NCBI GenBank assembly: GCA_036009625.1
Contig: DASYLJ010000156.1
Span: 1 to 49,356, forward strand
Reading direction: 5' to 3'
DNA: 49,356 nt
Source of the DNA: DASYLJ01 sp036009625
GTDB lineage: Bacteria > Desulfobacterota > Binatia > DP-6
Below the pieces are notes generated by a model. It saw only the letters and a program-made list of their open reading frames with translations. It was not told where the DNA came from and did not search any database. Made by a program: the position numbers and the translations under genes. Positions 7,363 through 15,629 of the stretch are shown piece by piece (the first letter of the stretch is position 1; each line of letters opens with the position of its first letter).

Positions 7363-9720
7363 CTAGAGATTCCCGAAGCGGTCGAGGTCGAACAGCCCGA
7401 ACTGGATTGGCTGCTGGCGGCGGAAGTCGGCGTGCATCCAGTCGATCGTGCTCCACATGGCCGGGCTGGTGCGGCGCACGCCCCAGCGCGCCACCAGCTT
7501 CTCCATCGTCGAGGCGTCGGTGACGGCGGCGAGCGCCGTGGTGAAGGCGTCGATCTGGGCGACGTCGACGTCGAACAGGAAGTTCGGGTAGCTGCCGACG
7601 TAGCCGCGGGCCACGGTCAGGGTGTCGTCGGCGGGGACGAGCCGCTGCGATTCGTCGAACATGTAGGCGACGTTGGTGTGCGCCCGATTGTGCACCAGCG
7701 TGTAGGCCGCGCCGCCGTCGGCGGATCGCACGCGCAGGAACGACACCTCGGGCAGCTGGGCGACCCATCGGCCATGGACGCCCGTCAGGGGCTGCAGCGC
7801 GCGCTCGGCGCTCTGCTCGAGCGCCGACGCGCCGGGGCGATCGCACGGCGGCGCGCCGCAGCGGTTCAGGAGGTCGGGCGGTCCCGACACGGCAGGCGTG
7901 CGCGCCACGATCATGTCGAGAAACTGGCGCTCCACGTCGGGCGACGTGAACGGAATCTGCGTGCCGTGCGACAGCGAATGCATGTTGTCGACGAGGAGAT
8001 AGTCGAGCGAATGCGTCGCGCCGACGTACCACGAGGCGCGGATGGCGTCGCGACGATCGGCGGGCAGGAACGCCAGGAACAGATTCTCGGCCTGCATGCG
8101 CAGGTGATCCATGTAGAGACGCGTCGCCGCCTGGTGGGCGAGGTTGCCGAAGACGTCGTAGCCGGCGACGAGGTCGTAGTAGATGCGCTCGAAGAGCGGG
8201 TAGTCGAGTACCCATGCCGTCTTCGGCGTGGCGCCGAGGAAGCCGCGCACGACGCTGGCACTGTCGAAGTGACGGAAGATGGTGAGCTGCGCGTTGGTGT
8301 TGTCGCCGTCGCCGTTCCAGATGGCGTCGAGCGTCGGGCCGCGATGCTGCGGATCGAGGGCGTCGTAGTACTGCTCGCGTAGATCGAGATAGCGCCGCTG
8401 GTCGATGCCGTACTGGACGAAGAACTCGCCGGGCGCGAGGCTGCTCAGATGCTCGGCGGGTAGCTCGAGCAAGCCCTTCGCCTGCTCGAGGAAGGTGGGG
8501 TCGAGCACCGACATGTCGTGGTCGGGGTCGAGGAAGGCCGCGAAGAAGTGGTCCTCGATCACGTCGACGGCGACCTGTCCGCGGCAGACCGGCCCGCGGA
8601 TGAAGGTCATGACGAAGTACTGCGCGTCGTCGAGCATGTACTGATAGCGCGAGCGCGCCGGAATCTGGTCGAAGGTGATGAAGGGGTTCGACGCCTGCTC
8701 GGGCGCGTAGCTCGGCAGCCGCGTCGCGTGCCAATTGGTGTCGACGAAGAGCGCGGTCAGCCGGCGCAGCTTGGCGTCGTCGAGCGCGTAGGTGATGTGG
8801 GTCTTGTGGATGATGGTCTCGTCGATCGGCCGTAGGCGATACCAGAAGCGGTCGACGCCCGGAGCGTCGTACGGGCGGCGCGAGGCGATCTCGTCGATCG
8901 GCGTGCCGGGCGGCGTCGTCGAGCGCACGACGTGGAAGAACGGGCTCGACGGCAGGTCGGCGAAGTAGAGGTGGGCGACGAACCAGTGCTCGTAGAGGTA
9001 GCGGCCGGTGATGCGCTGCTCGAGCGTGGTGCCGTTCAGGAAGCGTTCCCAGCGCGCGACCTCGGCGGTCACGTCCTTCGCGAGCGGCGGCGGCGCGGGC
9101 GGTGGCGGCGCGCCCTGCGCGATCCACTCCACCAGCGTGCCGTACTCGGCGTCGGCGAGGGGCGCCATGCCGTACGGCATCCCGCCGAGACGGTGCGCCC
9201 GGGCGTAGGTGCCGAACTCTTCGGCCGTCGGGCAGGAGAGCGCGCGATTGATGTCGAGCCCGACGGCGTCGGGCAGGCGGGTGCCGGCGGGGAATGGCTG
9301 CGCGCGTCCGAGCGCGAGCATCATGTACAGCAGGGAGGGCGAGCCCGAGCCCGTCACCGGGAAGAAGCCGCGCTGGCGCCATTCGGCGGGGCCGTGCGCG
9401 TCGATGAAGAGCCGTGTCGGTGCCGCCGCGTGGATGCGGCCGCCGTCGTACACGACCGCCTTGGTCGCGCCGCGCTCGAGACCTTCGCCCGACGACAGCA
9501 GCAGCTGGCAGGGCGCGTCGTAGCAACCGTGGCAGACGACGCAGCGCTGCTCGATGATGGGCTGCACGTCGCGATAGGTCACCGGTGCGCCGCTGGCCGC
9601 GGGCATCGGCGGCAGGACGACGGGTGGGCCGAGCGGCGGGGGTGAGGAGCAGGCCGCGGCGAACAGGATCGGCGCGAGGGCGAGCGTCAGACGCCGCTTC
9701 GAGGGTGCCGTATGGGTCAC
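7363..9720 (-). CDS. cti: Fatty acid cis/trans isomerase, lipoprotein form
   Basis: This 785-residue protein matches the fatty acid cis/trans isomerase family (CTI), periplasmic haem proteins that convert cis double bonds of membrane phospholipids to trans during solvent or heat stress. The diagnostic haem segment is present: CVVCHGCYDAPCQL starting at residue 60, then SSGEGLERGATK, YDGGRI and PTRLFIDA. The N terminus (KRRLTLALAPILFAAAC) ends in a lipobox with Cys24, so it should be a lipoprotein facing the periplasm. GTG 9720 is chosen because it begins the signal peptide and follows AGGGA by nine bases. Length agrees with known members (about 765 residues). It is 71 bp downstream of the PNPOx-like gene on the same strand. 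Confidence 0.9.
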   Translation of the reverse strand: MTHTAPSKRRLTLALAPILFAAACSSPPPLGPPVVLPPMPAASGAPVTYRDVQPIIEQRCVVCHGCYDAPCQLLLSSGEGLERGATKAVVYDGGRIHAAAPTRLFIDAHGPAEWRQRGFFPVTGSGSPSLLYMMLALGRAQPFPAGTRLPDAVGLDINRALSCPTAEEFGTYARAHRLGGMPYGMAPLADAEYGTLVEWIAQGAPPPPAPPPLAKDVTAEVARWERFLNGTTLEQRITGRYLYEHWFVAHLYFADLPSSPFFHVVRSTTPPGTPIDEIASRRPYDAPGVDRFWYRLRPIDETIIHKTHITYALDDAKLRRLTALFVDTNWHATRLPSYAPEQASNPFITFDQIPARSRYQYMLDDAQYFVMTFIRGPVCRGQVAVDVIEDHFFAAFLDPDHDMSVLDPTFLEQAKGLLELPAEHLSSLAPGEFFVQYGIDQRRYLDLREQYYDALDPQHRGPTLDAIWNGDGDNTNAQLTIFRHFDSASVVRGFLGATPKTAWVLDYPLFERIYYDLVAGYDVFGNLAHQAATRLYMDHLRMQAENLFLAFLPADRRDAIRASWYVGATHSLDYLLVDNMHSLSHGTQIPFTSPDVERQFLDMIVARTPAVSGPPDLLNRCGAPPCDRPGASALEQSAERALQPLTGVHGRWVAQLPEVSFLRVRSADGGAAYTLVHNRAHTNVAYMFDESQRLVPADDTLTVARGYVGSYPNFLFDVDVAQIDAFTTALAAVTDASTMEKLVARWGVRRTSPAMWSTIDWMHADFRRQQPIQFGLFDLDRFGNL

Positions 9721-9791
9721 GGCGGCGTTCCCTACCACCCGGATCTCCCGCGCGGTAGCGTCGCGGGTGACACCGTCGACGGTCCGTCTGG

Positions 9792-10409
9792 CTACGATGA
9801 CGTGGGTGTGGTGGCGCGGAGGTGCGCGAGCTCCTGCTCGAGCTCCTCGATCCGACGCCTGAGCGGGGCGACGCCCTCGCGCACCTCGTCGGCGGTGTAG
9901 CGGGGGGTGATGTACTTCGGGCAATTCCAGTCGAAGGCGGTCACCTCGATCACGACGACGCGCTCGACGAGCGCGCGCTGCGACGCTTCGGCGACCTGCT
10001 CGACCAGCGCCGCGTTGGTGCCGGCGGCCTCGATCCGCGCGTGGCCGAGGATCTTCAGGCGACGCTGGTTCGGGTAGTCCATCAGGATCAGGGCGACGCG
10101 ATCGTCGGCCGTCAGGTTGCCGGTGCTGAGGAGCTGATGATTGCCCTCGTAGTCGGCGTATCCGATCGTGCTCGGACCCAACACGTGGAGGAAGCCGGGT
10201 CGTCCACCGCGGTGCTGGACGTAGGGCCACCCGGACTCGCTGACCGAGGCCATGTAGAAGCTGTCCCGCTCCGCGATGTATTCGCGCTCGTGCGGGCCCA
10301 GGACGTCACGCTCCGCGCCGCCGGACACCGGACGGGCGCGACCGTACGTCCGGTCCTGCGCCGCCAGGACGGCAGGGGTAGTGGCGAGACGAAGGAACGT
10401 TCGAGACAT
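9792..10409 (-). CDS. PNPOx-like FMN-binding family protein
   Basis: The 205-residue protein belongs to the pyridoxamine 5'-phosphate oxidase-like split-barrel family. Visible signatures are ERDSFYMASVSESGWPYVQHRGG (given here as two joined strands, residues about 48-70), GYADYEGNHQLLSTGNL and VALILMDYPNQRRLKILGHARI, which correspond to the flavin-binding strands. The end is a helical coiled segment (RRRIEELEQELAHL). Members reduce or oxidise small substrates with FMN or F420, and the substrate here is unknown. AAGGAG stands just before the ATG. It is divergent from a LysR gene, with a palindromic site between, so it is the likely regulated target, possibly together with the downstream cti gene. 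Confidence 0.8.
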   Translation of the reverse strand: MSRTFLRLATTPAVLAAQDRTYGRARPVSGGAERDVLGPHEREYIAERDSFYMASVSESGWPYVQHRGGRPGFLHVLGPSTIGYADYEGNHQLLSTGNLTADDRVALILMDYPNQRRLKILGHARIEAAGTNAALVEQVAEASQRALVERVVVIEVTAFDWNCPKYITPRYTADEVREGVAPLRRRIEELEQELAHLRATTPTSS

Positions 10410-10450
10410 GGCTCCTTCTCGATCATTGCCCGTGGAAGCTCAATATCCGA

Positions 10451-10480
10451 TTGACGCCGTTCTCTGTTGCGTAATACGCA
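10451..10480 (+). promoter_or_regulatory. Predicted promoter of the LysR gene
   Basis: TTGACG at 10451-10456 is followed after 18 bp by TACGCA at 10475-10480. The expected transcription start is within a few bases of the GTG start at 10489, so the mRNA would be leaderless or nearly so. The -10 lies inside the palindrome at 10467-10481, which would give negative autoregulation, the usual behaviour of LysR genes. Confidence 0.45.
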
Positions 10481-10481
10481 A
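10467..10481. promoter_or_regulatory. LysR-type palindromic binding site (T-N11-A)
   Basis: TTGCGTA-A-TACGCAA is a perfect dyad with seven-base arms around a single central base. It contains the T-N11-A core that defines LysR-type boxes. It lies between the divergent LysR and PNPOx genes, 8 bp before the LysR start codon. Confidence 0.65.
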
Positions 10482-10488
10482 CGACGCC

Positions 10489-11388
10489 GTGGACCGCCTC
10501 GAGACGATAGCCGCCTTCGTGGCCGTCGCGGAGACGGGGGCGTTCGTCACCGCGGCGCGACGGCTCGGACGCTCCCCCGCCGTGGTCACGCGCGCCGTCG
10601 CGAGTCTCGAACGACGACTCGGTGCGCGACTGTTCAACCGGACCACCCGCGCGGTGGCGCTCACCGACGCCGGGCACCAGCACCTGGAGCTCGGTCGTCG
10701 TCTCCTGGCGGACTTCGCGACGATGGAATCGCGTGCGGCTGCGGAGCGGCTCGCCCCGACCGGCGTGCTGGCGGTGGCGGCGTCCGTCGTGTTCGGGCGA
10801 TTGCACGTGCAGCCCCTGGTGTCGGAATTCCTGCGACGCCACCCGTCCGTCCGCGTGCGGCTCGAGCTCTCCGATCGCATGGCGCCGTTGATCGAGGACG
10901 GCTTCGACGTCGGCATCCGCATCGGGGCGCTGCGCGACTCGACGCTGAAGGCGATCCGCGCCGGTCACGTCCGCCGCGCGGTGTATGCGAGTCCCGCCTA
11001 CCTGGCGGCGCACGATCCTCCGCAGGTGCCGGCCGACCTCGCCCGGCACACCTGCATCGCCTTCACGGGGTCGATGCCCAACCCGTCGCGGTGGGCGTTC
11101 GGCAGCGGGCGGTCGCGCGTGGCCACGGCGGTGGAGCCCCGCCTGGTGACCAATCTGGCCGACCCGGCGATCGACGCGGCCGTCGGCGGTCTCGGGATCA
11201 CCTGCGTGCTGTCGTACATGGTCGACCACCTGGTGGCGGCCGGCGTGCTGCGTGCGGTGCTGGTCGATTTCGAGCCGCCGCCCATCCCGATCCACGTCGT
11301 GCATCCGGCCGGCCGGCACCTCCCGGCCAAGACCAGGACATTCGTCGACCAGGCCGTGGCCGGGCTGCGCGCGAAGTTCGCGGTCTGA
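10489..11388 (+). CDS. LysR-family transcriptional regulator
   Basis: The 299-residue protein has a typical LysR length and layout. The N-terminal winged helix-turn-helix is clear: VDRLETIAAFVAVAETGAF, AARRLGRSPAVVTRAVASLE, LGARLFNRTTRAVALTDAG (segments at residues 1-65). The effector-binding half follows, with FDVGIRIGALRDSTLKA and GGLGITCVLSYMV typical of the AaeR/QseA-like subgroup. GTG 10489 begins right at the conserved VDRLE; the frame is open further upstream but without conserved sequence. It is divergent from the PNPOx gene and sits beside a palindromic site, so it probably regulates that gene and itself. The inducer cannot be predicted. Confidence 0.9.
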   Translation: MDRLETIAAFVAVAETGAFVTAARRLGRSPAVVTRAVASLERRLGARLFNRTTRAVALTDAGHQHLELGRRLLADFATMESRAAAERLAPTGVLAVAASVVFGRLHVQPLVSEFLRRHPSVRVRLELSDRMAPLIEDGFDVGIRIGALRDSTLKAIRAGHVRRAVYASPAYLAAHDPPQVPADLARHTCIAFTGSMPNPSRWAFGSGRSRVATAVEPRLVTNLADPAIDAAVGGLGITCVLSYMVDHLVAAGVLRAVLVDFEPPPIPIHVVHPAGRHLPAKTRTFVDQAVAGLRAKFAV

Positions 11389-11452
11389 TCGACGCTGTGC
11401 GCTACGCGAGATTCGTGCACGCGCGGTGGCGATCCTGCTAGGCTCCCGCGCG

Positions 11453-13018
11453 ATGCGGGCCCGACCTCGACGGTGGCTGATCGTCGTGATGCTCGCCGCG
11501 CTCGCCGCGGTGCTCGCCGTCCTGCGGGCCCAGGCTGGGGACGGTACGCCGCCCGATCCGCGACTCCGCGATCAGTTCGCCGTCGACGCGAGCACGCTGC
11601 CCGACGACGCGCTGCTGCTGAAGCAGCTGGCTGCGGCGGTGGAGCTCCGCCATCGCGAGAACTTCGACCGCATGCTCGACGCGAAGGAGCCCGGCGAGCT
11701 GATCGAGCACGCGACGTTGACCGAGGTCGACTTCGATCATCGCACGCTCGGCATCGACACGCTCTTCATCGTCGGCGACGAGCTCTTCGGCTACCTCTTC
11801 CGGCCCGAGAACGGCTGGGGCAGCAAGGACAGCGCGCGCACGTCGCCGGACCAGTCGCCGCAGCTCCGTCGCGTGCACCAGGGCGTGTCGGGAGGCCCCG
11901 AGGCGTTCGCGTGCTTCAGCTGTCATGCCAAGGGCGGCCCCGACGGTGCCGGCACGCAGTCGCAGATTGCGCTGATGCGCGGCGACGGGGCGCGGACGAC
12001 CAGTGCCGACCGTCGCAACGCGCCGCACCTCCTCGGCCTCGGGCCGGTGGCGCTGCTCGCGAACGAGATGAGCACGGCACTGCGCGCCCAGGTCGACGAC
12101 GCGCGCCGCCGGGCGCAGGCCGACGGCCGGCCCGTCGAGCAGGCGCTCACCGCCAAGGGCGTGTCGTTCGGGCACGTGGTGGCGAAATCGGACGGGACGC
12201 TCGACGTCGGGGGGGTGGACGGCGTCGACGCCGACCTCACGGTGCGGCCGTTCGGATGGAAGGGCCATCAGGCTACGTTGCGCGGCATGACCGAAGAGTC
12301 GCTGCACATTCATCAGGGCCTGCTGTCGAAGCGGGTGCAGCTCGGCGTGCGCGACGGCACGGTCGACGCCGGCCCCTACGGCACGGGTCGCTGGGACGAC
12401 GTCGATCGTGACGGCGTGTCGCTCGAGATCGACGACGGCATGCTCACCACCGTCGTCGGCTATCTCGCGCAGCTGGAGGCGCCGGTCATCCGCCCGCCGC
12501 GTGATCCGGGTCTGCTCGACGCCTTCGCGGCAGGCCGGGCGCAGTTCGACGCGATCGGATGCGCCGGCTGTCACGTGCCGACGCTCGAGCTCGACGATCC
12601 CCGGCTCGACGCCCAGCAGCGTGCGGGGGCCGAGCTGCCACCGTTCGTGATCGACGTGGCGAAGGACGGTGACGGTCCCAAGATCGAGCCGAAGTATGCC
12701 GGCGCGCGGACGTCCTACCTCGTGCGCCTCTTCAGCGATCTGAAGCGCCACGACATGGGGCCGGCGCTGGCGAGTCCCTCGCCGCAGGGCACGATTCCCG
12801 CCAACGTCTTTCTGACGCGTCCGTTGTGGGGATTGGCGGAGACCGCGCCGTATCTGCACGACGGGCGCGCGCCCACCATCCACGACGCCATCGTCCTCCA
12901 CGGCGGCGAGGCGACGCCGGCACGCGAGGCGTATCTCGCGCTCGACGAGCCGGGACGCGCCAGCGTGCGCGTGTTCCTGGCGTCGCTGTCGCGCCAACCG
13001 AAGCTGTTCGTGCCATGA
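11453..13018 (+). CDS. Exported di-haem c protein, DUF1111 / cytochrome c peroxidase-like (copy 1)
   Basis: The 521-residue protein has an N-terminal signal or anchor segment (residues 8-27) and two c-type haem sites, CFSCH at 154-158 and CAGCH at 370-374. The C-terminal part has the DUF1111/DHOR pattern LWGLAETAPYLHDGRAPTI followed by HGGEA. This family is related to MauG and bacterial di-haem peroxidases; a redox role in the periplasm follows, but the substrate is not known. A central block (VRPFGWKG, LHIHQG) is shared with the next gene. ATG 11453 is preceded by TAGGCT eight bases upstream, compatible with a near-leaderless promoter. The stop overlaps the start of the next gene (ATGA), so the two are translationally coupled. 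Confidence 0.8.
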   Translation: MRARPRRWLIVVMLAALAAVLAVLRAQAGDGTPPDPRLRDQFAVDASTLPDDALLLKQLAAAVELRHRENFDRMLDAKEPGELIEHATLTEVDFDHRTLGIDTLFIVGDELFGYLFRPENGWGSKDSARTSPDQSPQLRRVHQGVSGGPEAFACFSCHAKGGPDGAGTQSQIALMRGDGARTTSADRRNAPHLLGLGPVALLANEMSTALRAQVDDARRRAQADGRPVEQALTAKGVSFGHVVAKSDGTLDVGGVDGVDADLTVRPFGWKGHQATLRGMTEESLHIHQGLLSKRVQLGVRDGTVDAGPYGTGRWDDVDRDGVSLEIDDGMLTTVVGYLAQLEAPVIRPPRDPGLLDAFAAGRAQFDAIGCAGCHVPTLELDDPRLDAQQRAGAELPPFVIDVAKDGDGPKIEPKYAGARTSYLVRLFSDLKRHDMGPALASPSPQGTIPANVFLTRPLWGLAETAPYLHDGRAPTIHDAIVLHGGEATPAREAYLALDEPGRASVRVFLASLSRQPKLFVP

Positions 13019-14532
13019 GCGGGACGACGCTGCGGATGCTGGCGCTCGCCGTCATGGTCGCTGGCTGCGGCGGTGCCGCCGACGAGCCGCCGGCAACCTG
13101 GCGTGCCGACTGTCCGCCGGTCACCAGTGCGGCCCCCCTCGGCATCGATGCGGCCCGTGCCGCGTACGCCGACGCAGAACGGCGACACGAGATCCGGCTG
13201 CGCGAGGCGGCGGAACCGGGAACGTTCCTGCGCGAGATGCACGCGCTGCTGCCGTGGGACGAGCTCGCGGCGGGGCGGATGTGTCCGCAGGAGGTCGCGG
13301 ATCTCGGTGGCCTCGTGTTCGAGCACGAGTACGGATACGCCGACGGTCTCGGCGGCGGCACGGCGACGTCGAACGGTCCGTTCCGGCGTGTGCATGAGGG
13401 CCGCTTCGGCGGTCCCGAGACGATCTCCTGTGCCTCCTGTCACTGGGTCGGCGGCCCCGTCGGCGCGGGCGCCGAGACCGACAACGCGTTCCTGATGGGG
13501 GACGGCGAGCGTCCGGACAGCGGCGACGCCCGCAACCCGCCCGCGCTGGTGGCGCCCGGCGTGGTCGAGGCGCTGGCGCGGGAGATGACCCGCGACCTGC
13601 AGCGCCAGCGCGACGATCTCGTGCGCGCCGGCACCGATGGCGAGGTTCGCCTCGTCACCAAGGGTGTCGACTTCGGCGTCCTCCGCGTGACGGCGAAGGG
13701 CGAGGTCGACGTGGCGGGCCTAGACGGCGTCGACCCGGACCTCGTCGTCAAGCCGTTCGGGTGGAAGGGCACGCTCCCCACGTTCGTCGACTTCAGCAAC
13801 GAGGCCCTCCAGGTGCACCTGGGCGTCCAGAGCGCAGACCTGCTCGCGCGCGCCGATGCCGGCATTCTCGGTGCCGGCGACGATCATGCCGATCCCGACG
13901 GCGATGGCGTGCGGCGCGAGCTCGATCGCGGACCGTTCGCCGCCATGGCGGTGCACCTGGCGTTGCTCGAGATGCCGATCGTCGAGCCGATGATCCAGGA
14001 CCGGCCACTTCAGCCGGCCGCGAGCGCCCTCCTGGCGCCGACCACGACCAGCTTCGCGGAAGACTTCCAGCGCGGCCGGGCCCAGTTCCACGCCCTCGGG
14101 TGCGCGACCTGCCACCACCCGATGATGGTGCTCGAGAGTCCCATGCTCGCGGTGGAGGGGCTGCCGCCGATCGATCTGTCGCGCGAGATGCACCAACCCG
14201 GGCTGCGCTGGGACGCCGCCCTCGGTGGATACCCGGTGTGGTTGTTCAGCGATCTCAAGCGCCACGACATGGGTGCGCAGAACGCCGCCCGGCACGTGCA
14301 GGAGGGGGTTCCCCTCGCCGACTATCTGACGCCGCGGCTGTGGGGGGTCGCCGACTCCGCCCCCTACCTGCACGACGGCCGCGCGCCGAGCCTCGACTAC
14401 GCCATCGCCGGCCACGACGGCGAGGGGTCGGCCGCGCGCGCGGCGTATGCGGCCCTCTCCATGCACGAGCAGGGCGCGCTGCGGGTCTATCTGACGTCGA
14501 TGCGGCGTGCGCCGCGGGTCGTCGTGCCGTGA
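13015..14532 (+). CDS. Di-haem c lipoprotein, DUF1111 / cytochrome c peroxidase-like (copy 2)
   Basis: The 505-residue protein starts with a lipoprotein signal (LALAVMVAGC, lipidated Cys18). Haem motifs are CASCH at residues 139-143 and CATCH at 363-367. The block KPFGWKGTLPTF and the C-terminal LWGVADSAPYLHDGRAPSL correspond position for position to copy 1, so the pair arose by duplication or they form a hetero-complex. Copy 2 is membrane-anchored by lipid, while copy 1 has a plain signal or anchor. ATG 13015 overlaps the TGA of copy 1 by four bases. An electron-transfer or peroxide-reducing function in the periplasm is likely; the electron donor is not encoded nearby. Confidence 0.8.
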   Translation: MSGTTLRMLALAVMVAGCGGAADEPPATWRADCPPVTSAAPLGIDAARAAYADAERRHEIRLREAAEPGTFLREMHALLPWDELAAGRMCPQEVADLGGLVFEHEYGYADGLGGGTATSNGPFRRVHEGRFGGPETISCASCHWVGGPVGAGAETDNAFLMGDGERPDSGDARNPPALVAPGVVEALAREMTRDLQRQRDDLVRAGTDGEVRLVTKGVDFGVLRVTAKGEVDVAGLDGVDPDLVVKPFGWKGTLPTFVDFSNEALQVHLGVQSADLLARADAGILGAGDDHADPDGDGVRRELDRGPFAAMAVHLALLEMPIVEPMIQDRPLQPAASALLAPTTTSFAEDFQRGRAQFHALGCATCHHPMMVLESPMLAVEGLPPIDLSREMHQPGLRWDAALGGYPVWLFSDLKRHDMGAQNAARHVQEGVPLADYLTPRLWGVADSAPYLHDGRAPSLDYAIAGHDGEGSAARAAYAALSMHEQGALRVYLTSMRRAPRVVVP

Positions 14533-14611
14533 AAACCACCTTGACAGCGGACCAGTGCTTCGGCGAGAACCCGTGGACATCCTTGAAACACCGATCTTCT
14601 GAGGGGGAATC

Positions 14612-15616
14612 ATGTCGAAGATCCGTCTAGTCGCACTCTCTGCTCTCGTGCTCGCCACCGTCGGTGCCGGGCTGGCTCGGGCAGAAGACATCTCGACCAA
14701 GAAGCTCCTCATCAAGGACAACGCCAACCCGGTGAAGCGTCAGGTCCAGGTGCTGTCGGCCGATCTGGGTGTGCAGGCCGCGGAGGTCGACGACCCCGGC
14801 ACGAACGGCGCGGCGATCCATCTCTACAGCGCCACCGATGATCAGTGCGTCATCCTCGCCGGTGGCCCGGAGTGGACGTTCAAGAACGGCCTGTGGAAGT
14901 ACAACAACAAGGTCACGAAGAATCAGGTGCAGGTGAAGAACGGCAAGCTCATCGTGAAGCTCAAGTCGGGTGTCACCTACAGCCTGCTCGACAACGGCAC
15001 GCAGGGCGCGGTCAACGCGCAGGTGCAGTTCGGTGCCGCCGGCACGCGCTACTGCCTGCGCTGCACGGGCACGAAGGACACCGGCACGCAGTTCCTCGGC
15101 AAGAGCTGCGTCGCGGCGCCATGCGCGGCCGAGCCGTCGAGCTGCGTCCCCGTCACCACGACCACCACCACGGTGACGCCCACGACCACCACCACGTCGA
15201 CCACGGCCGTCCCCGGCGTCGAGCTGCAGGGTGCGCTGACGGCGTCGACCGGTCGCTTCAACTACAACCTGACGCTCGGCCTCGCGGGTGCGAACGCCGC
15301 CTGCGCCGCCAATTTCGCGGGCACGCACGCCTGCACCTACGGCGAGCTGCAGGCCGCCGAAACGGCGGGCGACCTCGACGGTCTCAAGGACACCGGGAAC
15401 AATACCGTCACCTCGTTCTGGGCGATCGACGGCACGCACGCCAACACGTTGCAGTGCGGCGCGTCCATTCCGTGGGACTACCAGACCGCGCACACGGGAC
15501 AGTTCGGCGAGAAGGTGAACCTCACCAACGGCACGGGCGTCCTCGGGCCGCTGTTGTCGGGCGCGGGCCAGGGCGTCTTCTGCGCCGGTCAGAGCTGGGT
15601 CGGTTGCTGCCTCTGA
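14612..15616 (+). CDS. Exported protein with a shared N-terminal domain and Thr-rich linker
   Basis: The 334-residue protein has a clean signal peptide (ALSALVLATVGAGLARA) and three parts. Residues about 24-165 form a beta-rich domain (KLLIKDNANPVKRQ, WTFKNGLWKYNN, QVKNGKL, TRYCLRC) that recurs in the gene at 48574. Residues about 178-205 are a Thr-rich linker. The C-terminal 130 residues (GRFNYNLTLGLAGANAACA, FWAIDGTHA, SWVGCCL) I cannot assign. AGGGGGAA just before the ATG is a strong ribosome-binding site. A TTGACA at 14541-14546 may be the -35 box, but no good -10 follows. It lies between the di-haem pair and an FG-GAP protein on the same strand. Confidence 0.65.
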   Translation: MSKIRLVALSALVLATVGAGLARAEDISTKKLLIKDNANPVKRQVQVLSADLGVQAAEVDDPGTNGAAIHLYSATDDQCVILAGGPEWTFKNGLWKYNNKVTKNQVQVKNGKLIVKLKSGVTYSLLDNGTQGAVNAQVQFGAAGTRYCLRCTGTKDTGTQFLGKSCVAAPCAAEPSSCVPVTTTTTTVTPTTTTTSTTAVPGVELQGALTASTGRFNYNLTLGLAGANAACAANFAGTHACTYGELQAAETAGDLDGLKDTGNNTVTSFWAIDGTHANTLQCGASIPWDYQTAHTGQFGEKVNLTNGTGVLGPLLSGAGQGVFCAGQSWVGCCL

Positions 15617-15629
15617 GCCGCTGACGACC

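Noticed and set aside
14541..14570. TTGACA-containing promoter of the Thr-linker gene at 14612
   Set aside because: The -35 box is good, but the sequence at 17-18 bp spacing (CGAGAA/GAGAAC) does not resemble a -10 box, so it is only mentioned under the gene.
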